A DNA stretch of 64,000 nt from Eubacterium aggregans (GTDB lineage: Bacteria > Bacillota > Clostridia > Eubacteriales > Eubacteriaceae): positions 124,001 to 188,000 of the forward strand of contig NZ_FNRK01000002.1 in the NCBI RefSeq assembly GCF_900107815.1. The letters are read 5' to 3'. The position numbers were made by a program, and so were the translations under genes. The notes under the pieces are model-generated. The model saw only the letters and a list, made by a program, of their open reading frames with translations. It ran no database searches and had not been told where the DNA came from. Below, piece after piece: positions 51,485-60,799 of the stretch (position 1 is the stretch's first letter; each line of letters opens with the position of its first letter).

Positions 51485-52480
51485 GTGAATATTTACGTGG
51501 ATGCCATGGGAGGGGACAACGCCCCAGCCGCCATTGTACAAGGGGCGGTGGACGCCGTTAAAGAATATGGGGTGTCCCTCACCCTGGTGGGAAAAGAAGA
51601 AATCGTAGCGAATGAGCTGGCAAAGTATGAGTACAATACGGATGCCATCACGATTCTTAATGCGGACAGCGTCATTGGTTTTGATGAAGAACCGGCCATG
51701 GCCATCCGAAGGAAAACCGATTCGTCCCTGGTAGTAGCTCTGGATGCCATGAAGGGTCAGCCGGACAGTGTGCTGATTTCTGCGGGAAGTACCGGAGCTC
51801 TACTCGCCGGCGGACTACTTAAGCTTGGGCGGATTAAGGGTGTCAAGCGTCCTGCTTTAGCTGCAGCCCTGCCCAAGGGTGATCGGGTGAGCATCTTAAT
51901 TGATACCGGTGCCAACGCCGATTGCAAGGCGGAGTATTTAGACCAGTTTGGCCTTTTAGGAAGCATTTATTGTGAAAGTGTTCTGGGTATTGAAAATCCA
52001 AAGGTGGGCATCATCAATATCGGGACAGAAGAAGAAAAGGGCAGCATCATGGTAAAAGAGGCTTATCAACTCCTTAAAGCGAACGATGCCCTGAATTTTA
52101 TAGGGAATGTTGAAGCCCGGGATATCCCAAGCACAGATGCGGATGTCATGGTGTGCGATGGCTTCACCGGCAATGTTGTTTTAAAGCTCATTGAAGGGCT
52201 GGCAAGCTACCTGATGGGGGGGGTTAAAACCGCCATTATGGGATCGACCAAGGGCAAGCTGGGCGGCGCCTTAATCAAAAAAGACTTGAAGGCCTTTAAA
52301 AAGCAATTTGATTCCGATGAAGCTGGCGGTGCGCCATTCTTAGGTGTCAAAGGCGGGATTATCAAAACCCATGGCAGCAGCGGCCCCTATGCCATCAAAA
52401 AGGCCGTCGAGCAAAGCGTGATATTTATTGAAAATGATGTGGTGGGGAAAATAACCTCAGCCATACAAAATAATCATTAA
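51485..52480 (+). CDS. plsX: Phosphate acyltransferase PlsX
   Basis: This 331-residue enzyme makes acyl-phosphate from acyl-ACP for phospholipid synthesis. It has [13 protein letters not shown] at the start, [21 protein letters not shown], and [18 protein letters not shown] 51485 is preferred since GAGGT sits five bases before it; GTG 51473 is in frame but overlaps that site. acpP follows after 19 nt. Confidence 0.95.
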   Translation: MNIYVDAMGGDNAPAAIVQGAVDAVKEYGVSLTLVGKEEIVANELAKYEYNTDAITILNADSVIGFDEEPAMAIRRKTDSSLVVALDAMKGQPDSVLISAGSTGALLAGGLLKLGRIKGVKRPALAAALPKGDRVSILIDTGANADCKAEYLDQFGLLGSIYCESVLGIENPKVGIINIGTEEEKGSIMVKEAYQLLKANDALNFIGNVEARDIPSTDADVMVCDGFTGNVVLKLIEGLASYLMGGVKTAIMGSTKGKLGGALIKKDLKAFKKQFDSDEAGGAPFLGVKGGIIKTHGSSGPYAIKKAVEQSVIFIENDVVGKITSAIQNNH

Positions 52481-52499
52481 TCCATATGGAGGTCGAGTT

Positions 52500-52724
52500 A
52501 TGAGTGATAAATTTGCACAGGTCCAGGGCATCATAGCAGAGCAGTTGGATATTCCCGTGGACAAGATCAGCCTGGAGTCCAACCTGCTAGAGGATTTGGA
52601 AGCGGATTCTTTGGACATCATCGAGCTGGTGATGGCCTTTGAGGAAGAGTTCGATATGAAAATCCCAGATGAAGATCTGGAGAAGATCAAGACGGTCGCA
52701 GACATTATCGAAGCATTGGGTTAA
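52500..52724 (+). CDS. acpP: Acyl carrier protein
   Basis: This 74-residue acidic protein carries fatty acyl chains on a phosphopantetheine attached to the Ser of [10 protein letters not shown]. The sequence [20 protein letters not shown] is typical. GGAGGTCGAG precedes ATG 52500. A structured region of about 320 nt, not a gene, separates it from rnc. Confidence 0.97.
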   Translation: MSDKFAQVQGIIAEQLDIPVDKISLESNLLEDLEADSLDIIELVMAFEEEFDMKIPDEDLEKIKTVADIIEALG

Positions 52725-52731
52725 GTACAAG

Positions 52732-53053
52732 GGATCGCCGCTTTGCGGCGTTCTCAGAGTGAGGATAAAGGTAGTGGGGCGTCAGGGATAGCCCTCAGCA
52801 AGCAACGGGGAGGCGGACATATGCTTTCACTTCGTCTGCACGCGAATCCGGACAAGGTATGTTACCGAAACTGCTACGCACTTTCGAACATACGCTTGTT
52901 CGTCTTGAAGCAGACTTACGTGAAAGATATGTCTGCCTCCCCTTTGTTTGTAAGTACCGCCACGGCAGCTGCATCAGCCGCCCCATTGCCACCAAGTCTA
53001 GCGGACGAACAGCCTCGCTTTGGGATCGCCGCATTGTACGGCGTCCTTTTTTA
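52732..53053 (+). ncRNA. Candidate structured non-coding RNA between acpP and rnc
   Basis: The 391 nt between acpP and rnc hold no credible gene but fold well by hand. A 5' hairpin (52736-52750) is followed by closing stem P1 (52752-52764 with 53013-53025) and P2 (52770-52781 with 52979-52990). A small hairpin sits at 52784-52795. A very long hairpin spans 52798-52951, and a small one lies near 52967-52978. The region ends in a terminator hairpin (53023-53046) with T6. At least eight G-U pairs fit only the plus strand. I do not recognise RNase P, tmRNA, SRP or 6S motifs. Confidence 0.6.
53023..53053 (+). terminator. Terminator ending the structured region
   Basis: GGA-CGCCG (53023-53031, one bulged T) pairs with CGGCGTCC (53039-53046), then T6. 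A similar hairpin sequence opens the region at 52731. Confidence 0.85.
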
Positions 53054-53115
53054 TTTTGTGGAGATTCCAGGACAACTGTGATAAAATAAAGCGATTAAAA
53101 CAAGGAGGTGTTTTT

Positions 53116-53775
53116 TTGGAACGCATCGAATCAAAAATCAAATATCAGTTTAAAAATAGAGACCTGCTGAAGCTGGCCCTTACCCATAGCTCTCATATTG
53201 GTGAAAGCGTGAATAATGAGCGGCTGGAATTCTTGGGAGATGCTGTGCTGGAGCTGGTAACCAGCGAGTATCTTTATCAGTTTCCGAATTTATCTGAAGG
53301 GGAGATGACCAAGCTGCGGGCAAGCATTGTGTGTGCGGAGTCCCTGTCTAAGGCCGCCTATGAACTATCCCTTGGGGATTATCTGCTCCTGGGAAAAGGG
53401 GAAGTCGTAACCGGTGGGAGAAAGCGTAAGTCTAACTTGGCCAATGCCTTTGAGGCAGTTCTGGGGGCGGTTTTTTTAGATAGCAATTACGAAACGGTTC
53501 GGGTCATCATCCTGGAGCTTTTGAATGAAAATATCAAGCTAGCGCTTAATGGTGATTTAAACAATGACTATAAAACGGCGCTGCAAGAGCAAATTCAAAA
53601 GCAAAGTGACAATGTTATTGAATATGTTCTTAAGAAATCGGAAGGTCCAGAGCACGATAAAACCTTCCATATCGAACTTCACATCAATGGGGTGAAGGAA
53701 AGTGAAGGCACGGGAAAGAGCAAAAAGGAGGCTGAGCAAATTGCGGCAAAGCGCTACCTCCAATCCCATCATTAA
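53116..53775 (+). CDS. rnc: Ribonuclease III
   Basis: This 219-residue double-strand-specific RNase processes rRNA and mRNA. It has the catalytic signature NERLEFLGDAVLELV, a second acidic motif in FEAVLGAVFLD, and a C-terminal dsRNA-binding domain (about 150-219; GTGKSKKEAEQIAAKRYL). TTG 53116 is the start: AAGGAGG ends eight bases upstream and upstream in-frame codons lie in the structured RNA region. smc follows after 36 nt. Confidence 0.95.
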   Translation: MERIESKIKYQFKNRDLLKLALTHSSHIGESVNNERLEFLGDAVLELVTSEYLYQFPNLSEGEMTKLRASIVCAESLSKAAYELSLGDYLLLGKGEVVTGGRKRKSNLANAFEAVLGAVFLDSNYETVRVIILELLNENIKLALNGDLNNDYKTALQEQIQKQSDNVIEYVLKKSEGPEHDKTFHIELHINGVKESEGTGKSKKEAEQIAAKRYLQSHH

Positions 53776-53811
53776 GATTGGGTTTCCTCTCTAGCGCAGG
53801 AAAGGCAGTAC

Positions 53812-56800
53812 ATGTATTTAAAGAAACTTAAAATGAAGGGCTTCAAATCCTTTGCAGATAATGTAGAAATGGAATTTTCCCAGGGGATTTCTGCCATTGT
53901 GGGCCCCAATGGAAGTGGAAAAAGCAATATAACGGATGCCATCCGATGGGTGCTTGGGGAACAAAGCACTAAAACTCTCCGGGGTAAAAAAATGGAGGAT
54001 GTTATTTTTGCAGGGACAGAGAAGAAAGCCCCCTTGGCCTATGCCGAGGTTGTCCTCACCCTGGATAACCGGGATGGTGCCGTAGCTGATGCCGGAGATG
54101 AAATTTCGGTAACCCGGCGGCTCTTTCGCTCTGGAGACAGTGAATACCGCCTGAACCAAAAGAGCTGCAAGTTAAAGGATATCCATGGCATCTTTATGGA
54201 TACTGGGCTGGGTAAAAATGGTTACTCCCTCATCAGCCAGGGGGGGATTGAGAACATCATCAATTCCAATCCCAGCGAGCTTCGCGGCATTGTAGAGGAG
54301 GCCGTAGGTATTGTCAATTACAAAACCCGAAAGCAGGAAGCCGAAAAGAAACTGGAGCGTACCCAGGATAATATGGATCGTGTTCAGGATATTTTAGATG
54401 AACTGGCCAATCGTCGGGGGCCCCTGGAGCGTCAGGCTAAAAAAGCCCGGGAATATCTGGCCATCCAGGAGGAGCTTAAAATTGTTGATTTGTTCCGTTT
54501 CCGGGAACGGATGGAAGAAATTCAGGCTCAGCTGGACACCTCCCAAAAACAAATGACGGAGCTGGATACCGAAATTCGGTCGATTCAAAATAAAATCGAT
54601 CAGCGGGATACAAGCTACCAGGAGGTTAAGGCCAAGATAAAGCAGATTGCCACAGAGACTGGTACATTGGATCAACGTATTGAAGAAATTAATACGGCCT
54701 TGACCTCAGCCAGCGGAGATATTCTGGTGGGGGAAGAACGCTGCCGTCATTTGGCAGAAAATGCCAATCACCTTAAGGGGCAGCAGAAGAGCCAGCAGCA
54801 GGAGTCGGAACGGCTGTCTGCAGAAGCCCAGGAGCTGTTTGCAGAAAGCGATCAGGCGACCATAGAAATTAAAGGGATTCAGCAGACATTAGAAGGACTG
54901 ATTCACAAGAAATCCGAAGCCCAGCAGCGGGTAGAATCCATTCGCCTTAAAATGGAGCAGCAATCCCAAAGGGAGGAAGCCCTGTCCCTAAAAAGGGAAA
55001 AGCTGAATTCAGCGCTGAATACCTTAAAACAGGACGTTCGGGGGATGGAGGCCCAGCTTGCCCTGCGACAGGAGCAGCGCAAGGAGCAAATGGCTGAGCG
55101 AAGTGCCAAGGTAGCTGAGGATCAGGCCTTGGGGCAGGAGGTAGCGGATATTGATGGCCGCTTAACCCAAACCCGGCAGGATGTTTCCCGTATGGCCGCA
55201 GAGGAAACTGAGCTTACAAAGGTTGTGGCGGGGCTGAAAAATCAGATTGCCGTCATGAATAATAATCTGAAGGTCAACATCTCCAAATCCGATTATTTAA
55301 AGAAAATTCAGCAGAATTACAGCGATTACTTTCCCAGTATTCAGCTGATTATGAAGGCTGAGGATCTGACCCAGGACGTAAAACAGCAAATTTACGGCCC
55401 CGTGGGGGAACTCATTACCGTCCCAAGTCAATATGCCCGGGCCATTGATGTGGCCCTGGGGGGAAAAGCTCAAAATGTCGTGGTAGAAACCGTGAATACC
55501 GCCAGTCGCTGTATCGATGTTCTAAAACGGCGACGGGCAGGCCGAGCCACCTTCTTACCCATGGATAACCTGCGCTATCGCCAAATGGAGCCACGGGATC
55601 GAAGTCTGATGGACGGGATGTCCGGAGTGGTGGGGATTGCCTCGGATTTGGTGGACTACAACCCTCGCTTTACCCCAGTGGTGGAGAGTCTCCTGGCGCG
55701 TATCATCGTCACCGAGGATTTTAAGGCGGCCCGCCATATCCGTAAATCCATGGCTGGCTATACCATTGTCACCCTGGAGGGTGAAATCTTTTACCCCGGG
55801 GGTGCCATCGTTGGTGGTGCAGCCAAGGGTGGGAAGCAATCGCCTTTATTCAAGAAAATAGAAATTGAAAAGCTCGCCCAGGAGCAGGGGCAAATGGAAA
55901 GGGAACGGACCCGTATTGAGGGGCTTTGTACCCAAAGGGAGGCTGCTCTCCAGTCCCACCGCCACACCATGGATGAAATCACCGGGAAAATGACGGTGTT
56001 AGAACAGGCCCATTGGCAAAAGACCCAGGCCCGCACCGCCTGTCGGAACCGCATCCGGGAGCTGGAAAGCCAGATGGCCGCTTTGGATACATCCCTGGGA
56101 CAGGACCAGTTGGCTTTAGATGAGAAGGCGCGAATTGAGCGGGAAATTTTGGGAGATTTGGAAGCCCTGGAAATTGCTGTGGTTGCCATGGAGCATCCCG
56201 ATGATGCCGAAACAGTGAAGGCAGAAATCCAGGGACTCAGTGAGCAGATTGCGGAGAATGAAGTGGCATTAGCTCGTCGCCAGGAACAAAAACGATCGGT
56301 AGATAAACGCATTGAAATGTTAGAGTCCCACCAAAGGGAAGTTGCTAGCCGCCTGGTATCCATCACCCGGGATCTGGAACAAACCATTTTGGATACCACT
56401 TCCCAGGAAGCCTTCCTAGAAGGCCGAAGACAGGATTTAGGAGTACTTGATGCCCAAAAGCAAGAGGCTGAAGAACAAAAATACCGCTTGACAGAGCAGG
56501 AAAAGGCCTATAATGCAGAGGTTGAGGGTCTGGATCGCAGCATTAGGGATTTGAACCATGATTTGATTTTGCAAAAGGAAGCCCAAAGCCCCTTGGAGAT
56601 TGCCAAGAGTAAGGTAGTAGCAGAGCGGGATCATTTAGAAGAAACCATTTATTCCCGTTATGAGCTCAACTATATTATGGCCATGGATCTGTTAGAGGGG
56701 CTGAATTTGGAGGCATTGGATGGCTCTACTGAAAACCAGCGGGCCCTACGCAGCCGCTTAGCTGCCCTCGGTCAGGTGAATGTCGGTGCCATTGAGGAAT

Positions 56801-57381
56801 ACACCGAGGTAAATGACCGGTACCGTTTCCTCAAAAATCAATTTGACGATTTGATTGAAGCCAAGTCCGAATTGGAGCACATTATCGAGGATTTGTATAC
56901 CTCCATGGAAAAACAATTCGCCCTGCGATTTTCAGAGCTCCAGGGTATTTTCTCCCGGGTATTTTCTGTATTGTTTGAAGGGGGCCGCGCGCAGATAACC
57001 TACACCGACCCGGAGCATGTCCTAGAAAGTGGTATTGAGTTGGTGGCCCAGCCCCCGGGAAAGAATTTGCGGCATATTTCATTATTGTCCGGTGGGGAGA
57101 AATCCATGACGGCCATTGCCCTGTTGTTTTCCTTTTTGGAGCTCAGTCCATCCCCCTTCTGCGTCATCGACGAAATCGATGCCGCCCTGGACGACCATAA
57201 TATTTTTCGGTTTACCAGCTATATGGAGCAGGTGGCCCGGGAAAATCAATTCGTGATCATCACCCACAGAAAAAGTACCCTGGAGGCCTGTGATGCTATT
57301 TATGGGGTATCCATGTCAAAAAGCGGGATCTCCAAGCTGGTCTCAGTCCGTTTATCGGACTATGCTGAGGCCGTAGGATAA
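53812..57381 (+). CDS. smc: Chromosome segregation/condensation ATPase SMC
   Basis: This 1189-residue protein has an N-terminal ATP head with Walker A GPNGSGKSN, two long coiled coils (about 165-500 and 670-1010), a hinge around 515-660 (GPVGELITVPSQYARAIDVA), and a C-terminal head with LLSGGEKSMTAIALLF and CVIDEIDAALDDHN. It organises the chromosome with ScpA and ScpB, encoded elsewhere. The order rnc-smc-ftsY is conserved in Firmicutes. ATG 53812 gives the conserved start YLKKLKMKGFKSFAD. Confidence 0.97.
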   Translation: MYLKKLKMKGFKSFADNVEMEFSQGISAIVGPNGSGKSNITDAIRWVLGEQSTKTLRGKKMEDVIFAGTEKKAPLAYAEVVLTLDNRDGAVADAGDEISVTRRLFRSGDSEYRLNQKSCKLKDIHGIFMDTGLGKNGYSLISQGGIENIINSNPSELRGIVEEAVGIVNYKTRKQEAEKKLERTQDNMDRVQDILDELANRRGPLERQAKKAREYLAIQEELKIVDLFRFRERMEEIQAQLDTSQKQMTELDTEIRSIQNKIDQRDTSYQEVKAKIKQIATETGTLDQRIEEINTALTSASGDILVGEERCRHLAENANHLKGQQKSQQQESERLSAEAQELFAESDQATIEIKGIQQTLEGLIHKKSEAQQRVESIRLKMEQQSQREEALSLKREKLNSALNTLKQDVRGMEAQLALRQEQRKEQMAERSAKVAEDQALGQEVADIDGRLTQTRQDVSRMAAEETELTKVVAGLKNQIAVMNNNLKVNISKSDYLKKIQQNYSDYFPSIQLIMKAEDLTQDVKQQIYGPVGELITVPSQYARAIDVALGGKAQNVVVETVNTASRCIDVLKRRRAGRATFLPMDNLRYRQMEPRDRSLMDGMSGVVGIASDLVDYNPRFTPVVESLLARIIVTEDFKAARHIRKSMAGYTIVTLEGEIFYPGGAIVGGAAKGGKQSPLFKKIEIEKLAQEQGQMERERTRIEGLCTQREAALQSHRHTMDEITGKMTVLEQAHWQKTQARTACRNRIRELESQMAALDTSLGQDQLALDEKARIEREILGDLEALEIAVVAMEHPDDAETVKAEIQGLSEQIAENEVALARRQEQKRSVDKRIEMLESHQREVASRLVSITRDLEQTILDTTSQEAFLEGRRQDLGVLDAQKQEAEEQKYRLTEQEKAYNAEVEGLDRSIRDLNHDLILQKEAQSPLEIAKSKVVAERDHLEETIYSRYELNYIMAMDLLEGLNLEALDGSTENQRALRSRLAALGQVNVGAIEEYTEVNDRYRFLKNQFDDLIEAKSELEHIIEDLYTSMEKQFALRFSELQGIFSRVFSVLFEGGRAQITYTDPEHVLESGIELVAQPPGKNLRHISLLSGGEKSMTAIALLFSFLELSPSPFCVIDEIDAALDDHNIFRFTSYMEQVARENQFVIITHRKSTLEACDAIYGVSMSKSGISKLVSVRLSDYAEAVG

Positions 57382-57398
57382 TTGTAAAGGAGCGTATG

Positions 57399-58322
57399 AT
57401 GTCAGAATTAACCCTGTATGAGCGGATGCGAAACCGCCTGCAAAAAACAAAGGATAGCTTTAAAGAAAAAATTGAAAATGTCATGTACTACGGCAAGCTG
57501 GATGATGATTTCTTTGAAGAGCTGGAGGAAAACCTGATCCTGGCGGATATGGGAATGAAAACCTCCCTTAAAATTGTGGAGCTTTTGAAGGAACGGATTA
57601 AGGAGCATAAAATCAGTGATTCCCAGGATGCCGTGGAGCTTTTAAAGGGCATCATGTCAGAAATGGTTGAGACAGAGGCCGCCCCCATGACACTGCCGGT
57701 CATTATCACCGTGGTTGGGGTTAATGGGGTTGGGAAAACAACCACCATTGCCAAATTGGCCCAGCGTTATCTGGATGAAGGAAAAAAGGTAATGGTTGCC
57801 GCTGCGGATACCTTCCGTGCCGCTGCTGCGGAGCAGTTAGAGGAATGGGCTGGACGGATCGGTGTGGATATTGTAAAAAGCAACCAAGGGGCAGACCCAT
57901 CATCGGTGGTGTTTGATGCCATCGGGGCCGCCCGGGCCCGGGGGATTGATATCCTCATTTGCGATACCGCAGGGCGCCTTCATAATAAGGTCAATCTCAT
58001 GAAGGAGCTGGAAAAGGTCACCCGGATCATTGAACGGGAGGGCGAGGGCTTTGACGTGCATAATATCCTGGTCTTAGATGCTACCACGGGGCAAAATGCC
58101 CTGATTCAGGCCCGGACCTTTAATGACGCCGTTAAGCTTGATGGCATCATTATGACCAAGATGGACGGCAGCGCCAAAGGCGGGGTGGTCATCCCCATTA
58201 TCGATGAGCTCAAGGTGCCCATCGAATATGTAGGCATTGGTGAAAAACCAGAGGATCTCATTACCTTCGATGTTGGCGATTTTGTCAGAATGCTTTATGA
58301 AAAGGATGACGATGAAGAATAA
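57399..58322 (+). CDS. ftsY: Signal recognition particle receptor FtsY
   Basis: This 307-residue SRP GTPase receives SRP-ribosome complexes at the membrane. An N helical domain (about 1-85) precedes the G domain with GVNGVGKTTTIAKLA, AADTFRAAAAEQL, CDTAGRLHNK, TKMDGSAKGG and GIGEKPEDL. The long acidic A domain of E. coli FtsY is missing, as usual in Firmicutes. ATG 57399 is preferred (six bases after AAAGGAG); ATG 57396 adds one residue. Confidence 0.96.
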   Translation: MSELTLYERMRNRLQKTKDSFKEKIENVMYYGKLDDDFFEELEENLILADMGMKTSLKIVELLKERIKEHKISDSQDAVELLKGIMSEMVETEAAPMTLPVIITVVGVNGVGKTTTIAKLAQRYLDEGKKVMVAAADTFRAAAAEQLEEWAGRIGVDIVKSNQGADPSSVVFDAIGAARARGIDILICDTAGRLHNKVNLMKELEKVTRIIEREGEGFDVHNILVLDATTGQNALIQARTFNDAVKLDGIIMTKMDGSAKGGVVIPIIDELKVPIEYVGIGEKPEDLITFDVGDFVRMLYEKDDDEE

Positions 58323-58356
58323 ATATTGGAATAAGCCATTCTGTCAAGAAAAAAGC

Positions 58357-58385
58357 TTGACAAAGGGATCAGGAAACGGTAGAAT
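58357..58385 (+). promoter_or_regulatory. Promoter of ylxM-ffh
   Basis: TTGACA (58357-58362) and TAGAAT (58380-58385) are separated by 17 nt, starting a new transcription unit after ftsY. Confidence 0.82.
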
Positions 58386-58428
58386 TCTTTATTGTGTAAA
58401 GCAAATGCCTTTACACCCCTAGGACGTT

Positions 58429-58794
58429 ATGGAAGAAAAGGTTTTGGAACAGCTTCGATTTGATTTCTATGGTGAATTATTATCGGAGCGTCAAAAGACG
58501 ATTTTGGATTATTATTATAATGACGATTACTCTTTAGCAGAAATCGGTGATATACTGGGCATTACCCGCCAGGGCATCCATGATGCTTACAAGCGCGCCA
58601 AGGGCCTCATGGCTGATTATGAAGAAAAGCTTGGACTTGTGGCCCGCTATACAAAAAGCCGGGGACTGCTCACCGATATTACCGATGAAATCAGCAAACT
58701 CCTGGGAGATGAGCGCATTAGCAAAAATCCCGAGGTGCTTTCAGAAATGACGCGGCTCAAAGAGGATATCGAGGAAGTCATCGAAGGATTTTAG
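58429..58794 (+). CDS. ylxM: YlxM/p13 family SRP-associated DNA-binding-like protein
   Basis: This 121-residue protein has a sigma-factor-like helix-turn-helix: LLSERQKTILDYYYNDDYSL then AEIGDILGITRQGIHDAYKR. The family precedes ffh in Firmicutes and the streptococcal member stimulates SRP GTPase activity. It is therefore probably an SRP accessory rather than a regulator. ffh starts eight bases after its stop. Confidence 0.93.
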   Translation: MEEKVLEQLRFDFYGELLSERQKTILDYYYNDDYSLAEIGDILGITRQGIHDAYKRAKGLMADYEEKLGLVARYTKSRGLLTDITDEISKLLGDERISKNPEVLSEMTRLKEDIEEVIEGF

Positions 58795-58802
58795 GTGAAG
58801 AC

Positions 58803-60140
58803 ATGGCTTTTGATAGTTTAAGTGAAAAATTTCAAAATATTTTCTCCGGACTCAAACGGAAGGGAAAATTGACGGAGGCCGATATCAAGGCTGCCAGCCG
58901 GGAAATTAAGCTGGCCCTATTAGAGGCGGATGTCAACTTCAAGGTGGTCAAGCAGTTTACCAAGACCGTCAGTGAACGGGCCAAGGGCTCAGAGGTTTTA
59001 AAATCCCTGACACCTGGTCAGCAGTTCATTAAAATCATCAATGATGAAATGACCCGGCTTCTCGGGGGCGAAATCCAGAAAATGGAATTTGTCGACAAGG
59101 GTGCCAACATCTTCATGATGGTGGGGCTCCAGGGTGCTGGTAAAACCACCACCGCGGGAAAGTTAGCAAACCTCCTGCGAAAAGAGAAAAAACTAAAGCC
59201 GCTGCTGGTGGCCTGTGATGTTTATCGTCCGGCAGCCATTAAACAGCTTCAGGTTTTAGGGGAACAACTGGATATTCCAGTGTTTACCATGGATGGGGAA
59301 ACAGATCCCCGGTTGATTGCACGCCAGGGTGTGAAAAAGGCCAATGATGAAGGCTACGATCTAGTCATCATCGATACAGCCGGCCGACTTCAGATTGATG
59401 AAACCCTGATGACGGAGCTGGTGGATATCCGGGATTTGGTGGAACCCACCGAAATCCTCTTGGTGGTAGACGGGATGACCGGCCAGGAATCGGTCAATGT
59501 GGCCGATGAATTTAACAAACAACTGGATATTTCCGGTGTGGTTTTGACGAAGATGGATGGGGACACCCGTGGGGGTGCCGCATTATCTATAGCCTACACC
59601 ACTGGAAAAGCCATTAAATACATGGGGGTTGGAGAAAAGCTTAGTGATATTGAGCTGTTTTATCCAGACCGCATGGCCTCCCGAATCCTCGGTATGGGGG
59701 ATGTCCTTTCATTAATCGATAAGGCCCAGAGTATGGTTGATGAAGAAAAGGCCCGGGAGCTGGAAGAAAAGCTCCGAAATTCGGAGTTTGATCTCAATGA
59801 CTTCCTGGACCAGCTTAAACAGCTTCAGCAAATGGGGAATTTAAGCAGTCTATTGGAAATGATGCCGGGAGCCGGAAAACTCAAGGGAATGGATTTAAGT
59901 ATGGCGGATGGTCAGACAAAGCAAACCGAAGCCATTATTTACTCCATGACACCAGAGGAGAGACGGAAGCCCCAAATCATCAACGGAAGTCGACGGAAAC
60001 GTATTGCAAACGGCAGCGGCACGAGTGTGGCGGATGTCAATCGGCTTCTCAAGGGTTTTGAACAAAGCCGGAAAATGATGAAGCAAATGGGCAGTATGGG
60101 TAAAGCCAAAAAGGGCAGATTTAAAATGCCTTTCATGTAA
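58803..60140 (+). CDS. ffh: Signal recognition particle protein Ffh (SRP54)
   Basis: This 445-residue GTPase binds signal sequences and SRP RNA. The N domain (about 1-95) and G domain (GLQGAGKTTTAGKLA, DVYRPAAIKQL, DTAGRLQID, TKMDGDTRGGAAL) precede the Met-rich M domain (about 300-445) with RRKRIANGSGTSVADVN and a KMMKQM tail. The SRP RNA gene is not in this window. ATG 58803 follows AGGTGAAG. rpsP follows after 54 nt. Confidence 0.97.
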   Translation: MAFDSLSEKFQNIFSGLKRKGKLTEADIKAASREIKLALLEADVNFKVVKQFTKTVSERAKGSEVLKSLTPGQQFIKIINDEMTRLLGGEIQKMEFVDKGANIFMMVGLQGAGKTTTAGKLANLLRKEKKLKPLLVACDVYRPAAIKQLQVLGEQLDIPVFTMDGETDPRLIARQGVKKANDEGYDLVIIDTAGRLQIDETLMTELVDIRDLVEPTEILLVVDGMTGQESVNVADEFNKQLDISGVVLTKMDGDTRGGAALSIAYTTGKAIKYMGVGEKLSDIELFYPDRMASRILGMGDVLSLIDKAQSMVDEEKARELEEKLRNSEFDLNDFLDQLKQLQQMGNLSSLLEMMPGAGKLKGMDLSMADGQTKQTEAIIYSMTPEERRKPQIINGSRRKRIANGSGTSVADVNRLLKGFEQSRKMMKQMGSMGKAKKGRFKMPFM

Positions 60141-60194
60141 AATATAAATCATATCATTACAATTTGGAAAGTTCTAACGAAAGGGGGAACAATA

Positions 60195-60440
60195 ATGGCA
60201 GTTAAAATCAGAATGAAAAGAATGGGTAAGAAAAAGAAACCTTTCTACAGAATCGTCGTTGCAGACGCACGTGCGCCTAGAGATGGCAAATTCATCGAAG
60301 AAGTTGGTTTTTACAATCCCTGCCAGGAACCTGTCGAACTGAAGCTTGATGCTGAAGCGATTCAGGGCTGGATTAAAAATGGAGCAAAACCCACCGATAC
60401 TGTAGCAGCATTACTTAAAAAAGAAAACATTATCGGTTAA
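60195..60440 (+). CDS. rpsP: 30S ribosomal protein S16
   Basis: This 81-residue basic protein has the S16 start [20 protein letters not shown] and [29 protein letters not shown] precedes ATG 60195. It is followed by khpA after 14 nt, the standard Firmicutes order. Confidence 0.97.
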   Translation: MAVKIRMKRMGKKKKPFYRIVVADARAPRDGKFIEEVGFYNPCQEPVELKLDAEAIQGWIKNGAKPTDTVAALLKKENIIG

Positions 60441-60454
60441 TCGGAGGACGGATC

Positions 60455-60682
60455 GTGAAGGAGCTTGTTGAAGTAATCGCCAAAGCTTTGGTGGATCATC
60501 CGGATGAGGTTGAAGTGACAGAAATGACTAAAAACCGTTCCATCGTGCTGGAGCTCAAGGTAGCAGAAAGTGACATGGGCAAGGTCATTGGAAAACAGGG
60601 ACGCATCGCAAAAGCCATTCGTTCCGTCATCAAGGCCGCTGCAACCAAGGAAGATAAACGTGTGATGCTGGACATTGTCTAA
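60455..60682 (+). CDS. khpA: KH-domain RNA-binding protein KhpA
   Basis: This 75-residue single KH domain has the RNA-binding GxxG loop in [20 protein letters not shown]. KhpA works with KhpB/Jag as a small-RNA and mRNA binding pair in Gram-positive bacteria. The start is GTG 60455 preceded by CGGAGGA. A terminator lies between it and rimM. Confidence 0.95.
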   Translation: MKELVEVIAKALVDHPDEVEVTEMTKNRSIVLELKVAESDMGKVIGKQGRIAKAIRSVIKAAATKEDKRVMLDIV

Positions 60683-60713
60683 GCCGCACTGTTCCGACAA
60701 TAAAATGGATTTG

Positions 60714-60748
60714 AAATGGTTCGTACACGCTACGAATCATTTTTTTTA
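60714..60748 (+). terminator. Terminator between khpA and rimM
   Basis: AAATGGTTCGTA pairs with TACGAATCATTT (one G-T pair) around CACGC, followed by T8. Confidence 0.88.
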
Positions 60749-60799
60749 CGCCTGAGCTGACAGATGGCAGCCAAGCAAAATGAGTTGCGAGGTAAAATA

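Noticed and set aside
52743-53089. Several overlapping reading frames on both strands between acpP and rnc
   Set aside because: They have no matching ribosome sites, unusual Cys/Ser/Arg-rich composition, and coincide with long paired stems. A structured RNA explains the region better.
52725-53115. SRP RNA, RNase P RNA, tmRNA or 6S RNA in the acpP-rnc gap
   Set aside because: I looked for the SRP GGAAGG-AAGCAGC loop, the RNase P conserved core, the tmRNA tRNA-like end and a simple 6S bubble; none is present.
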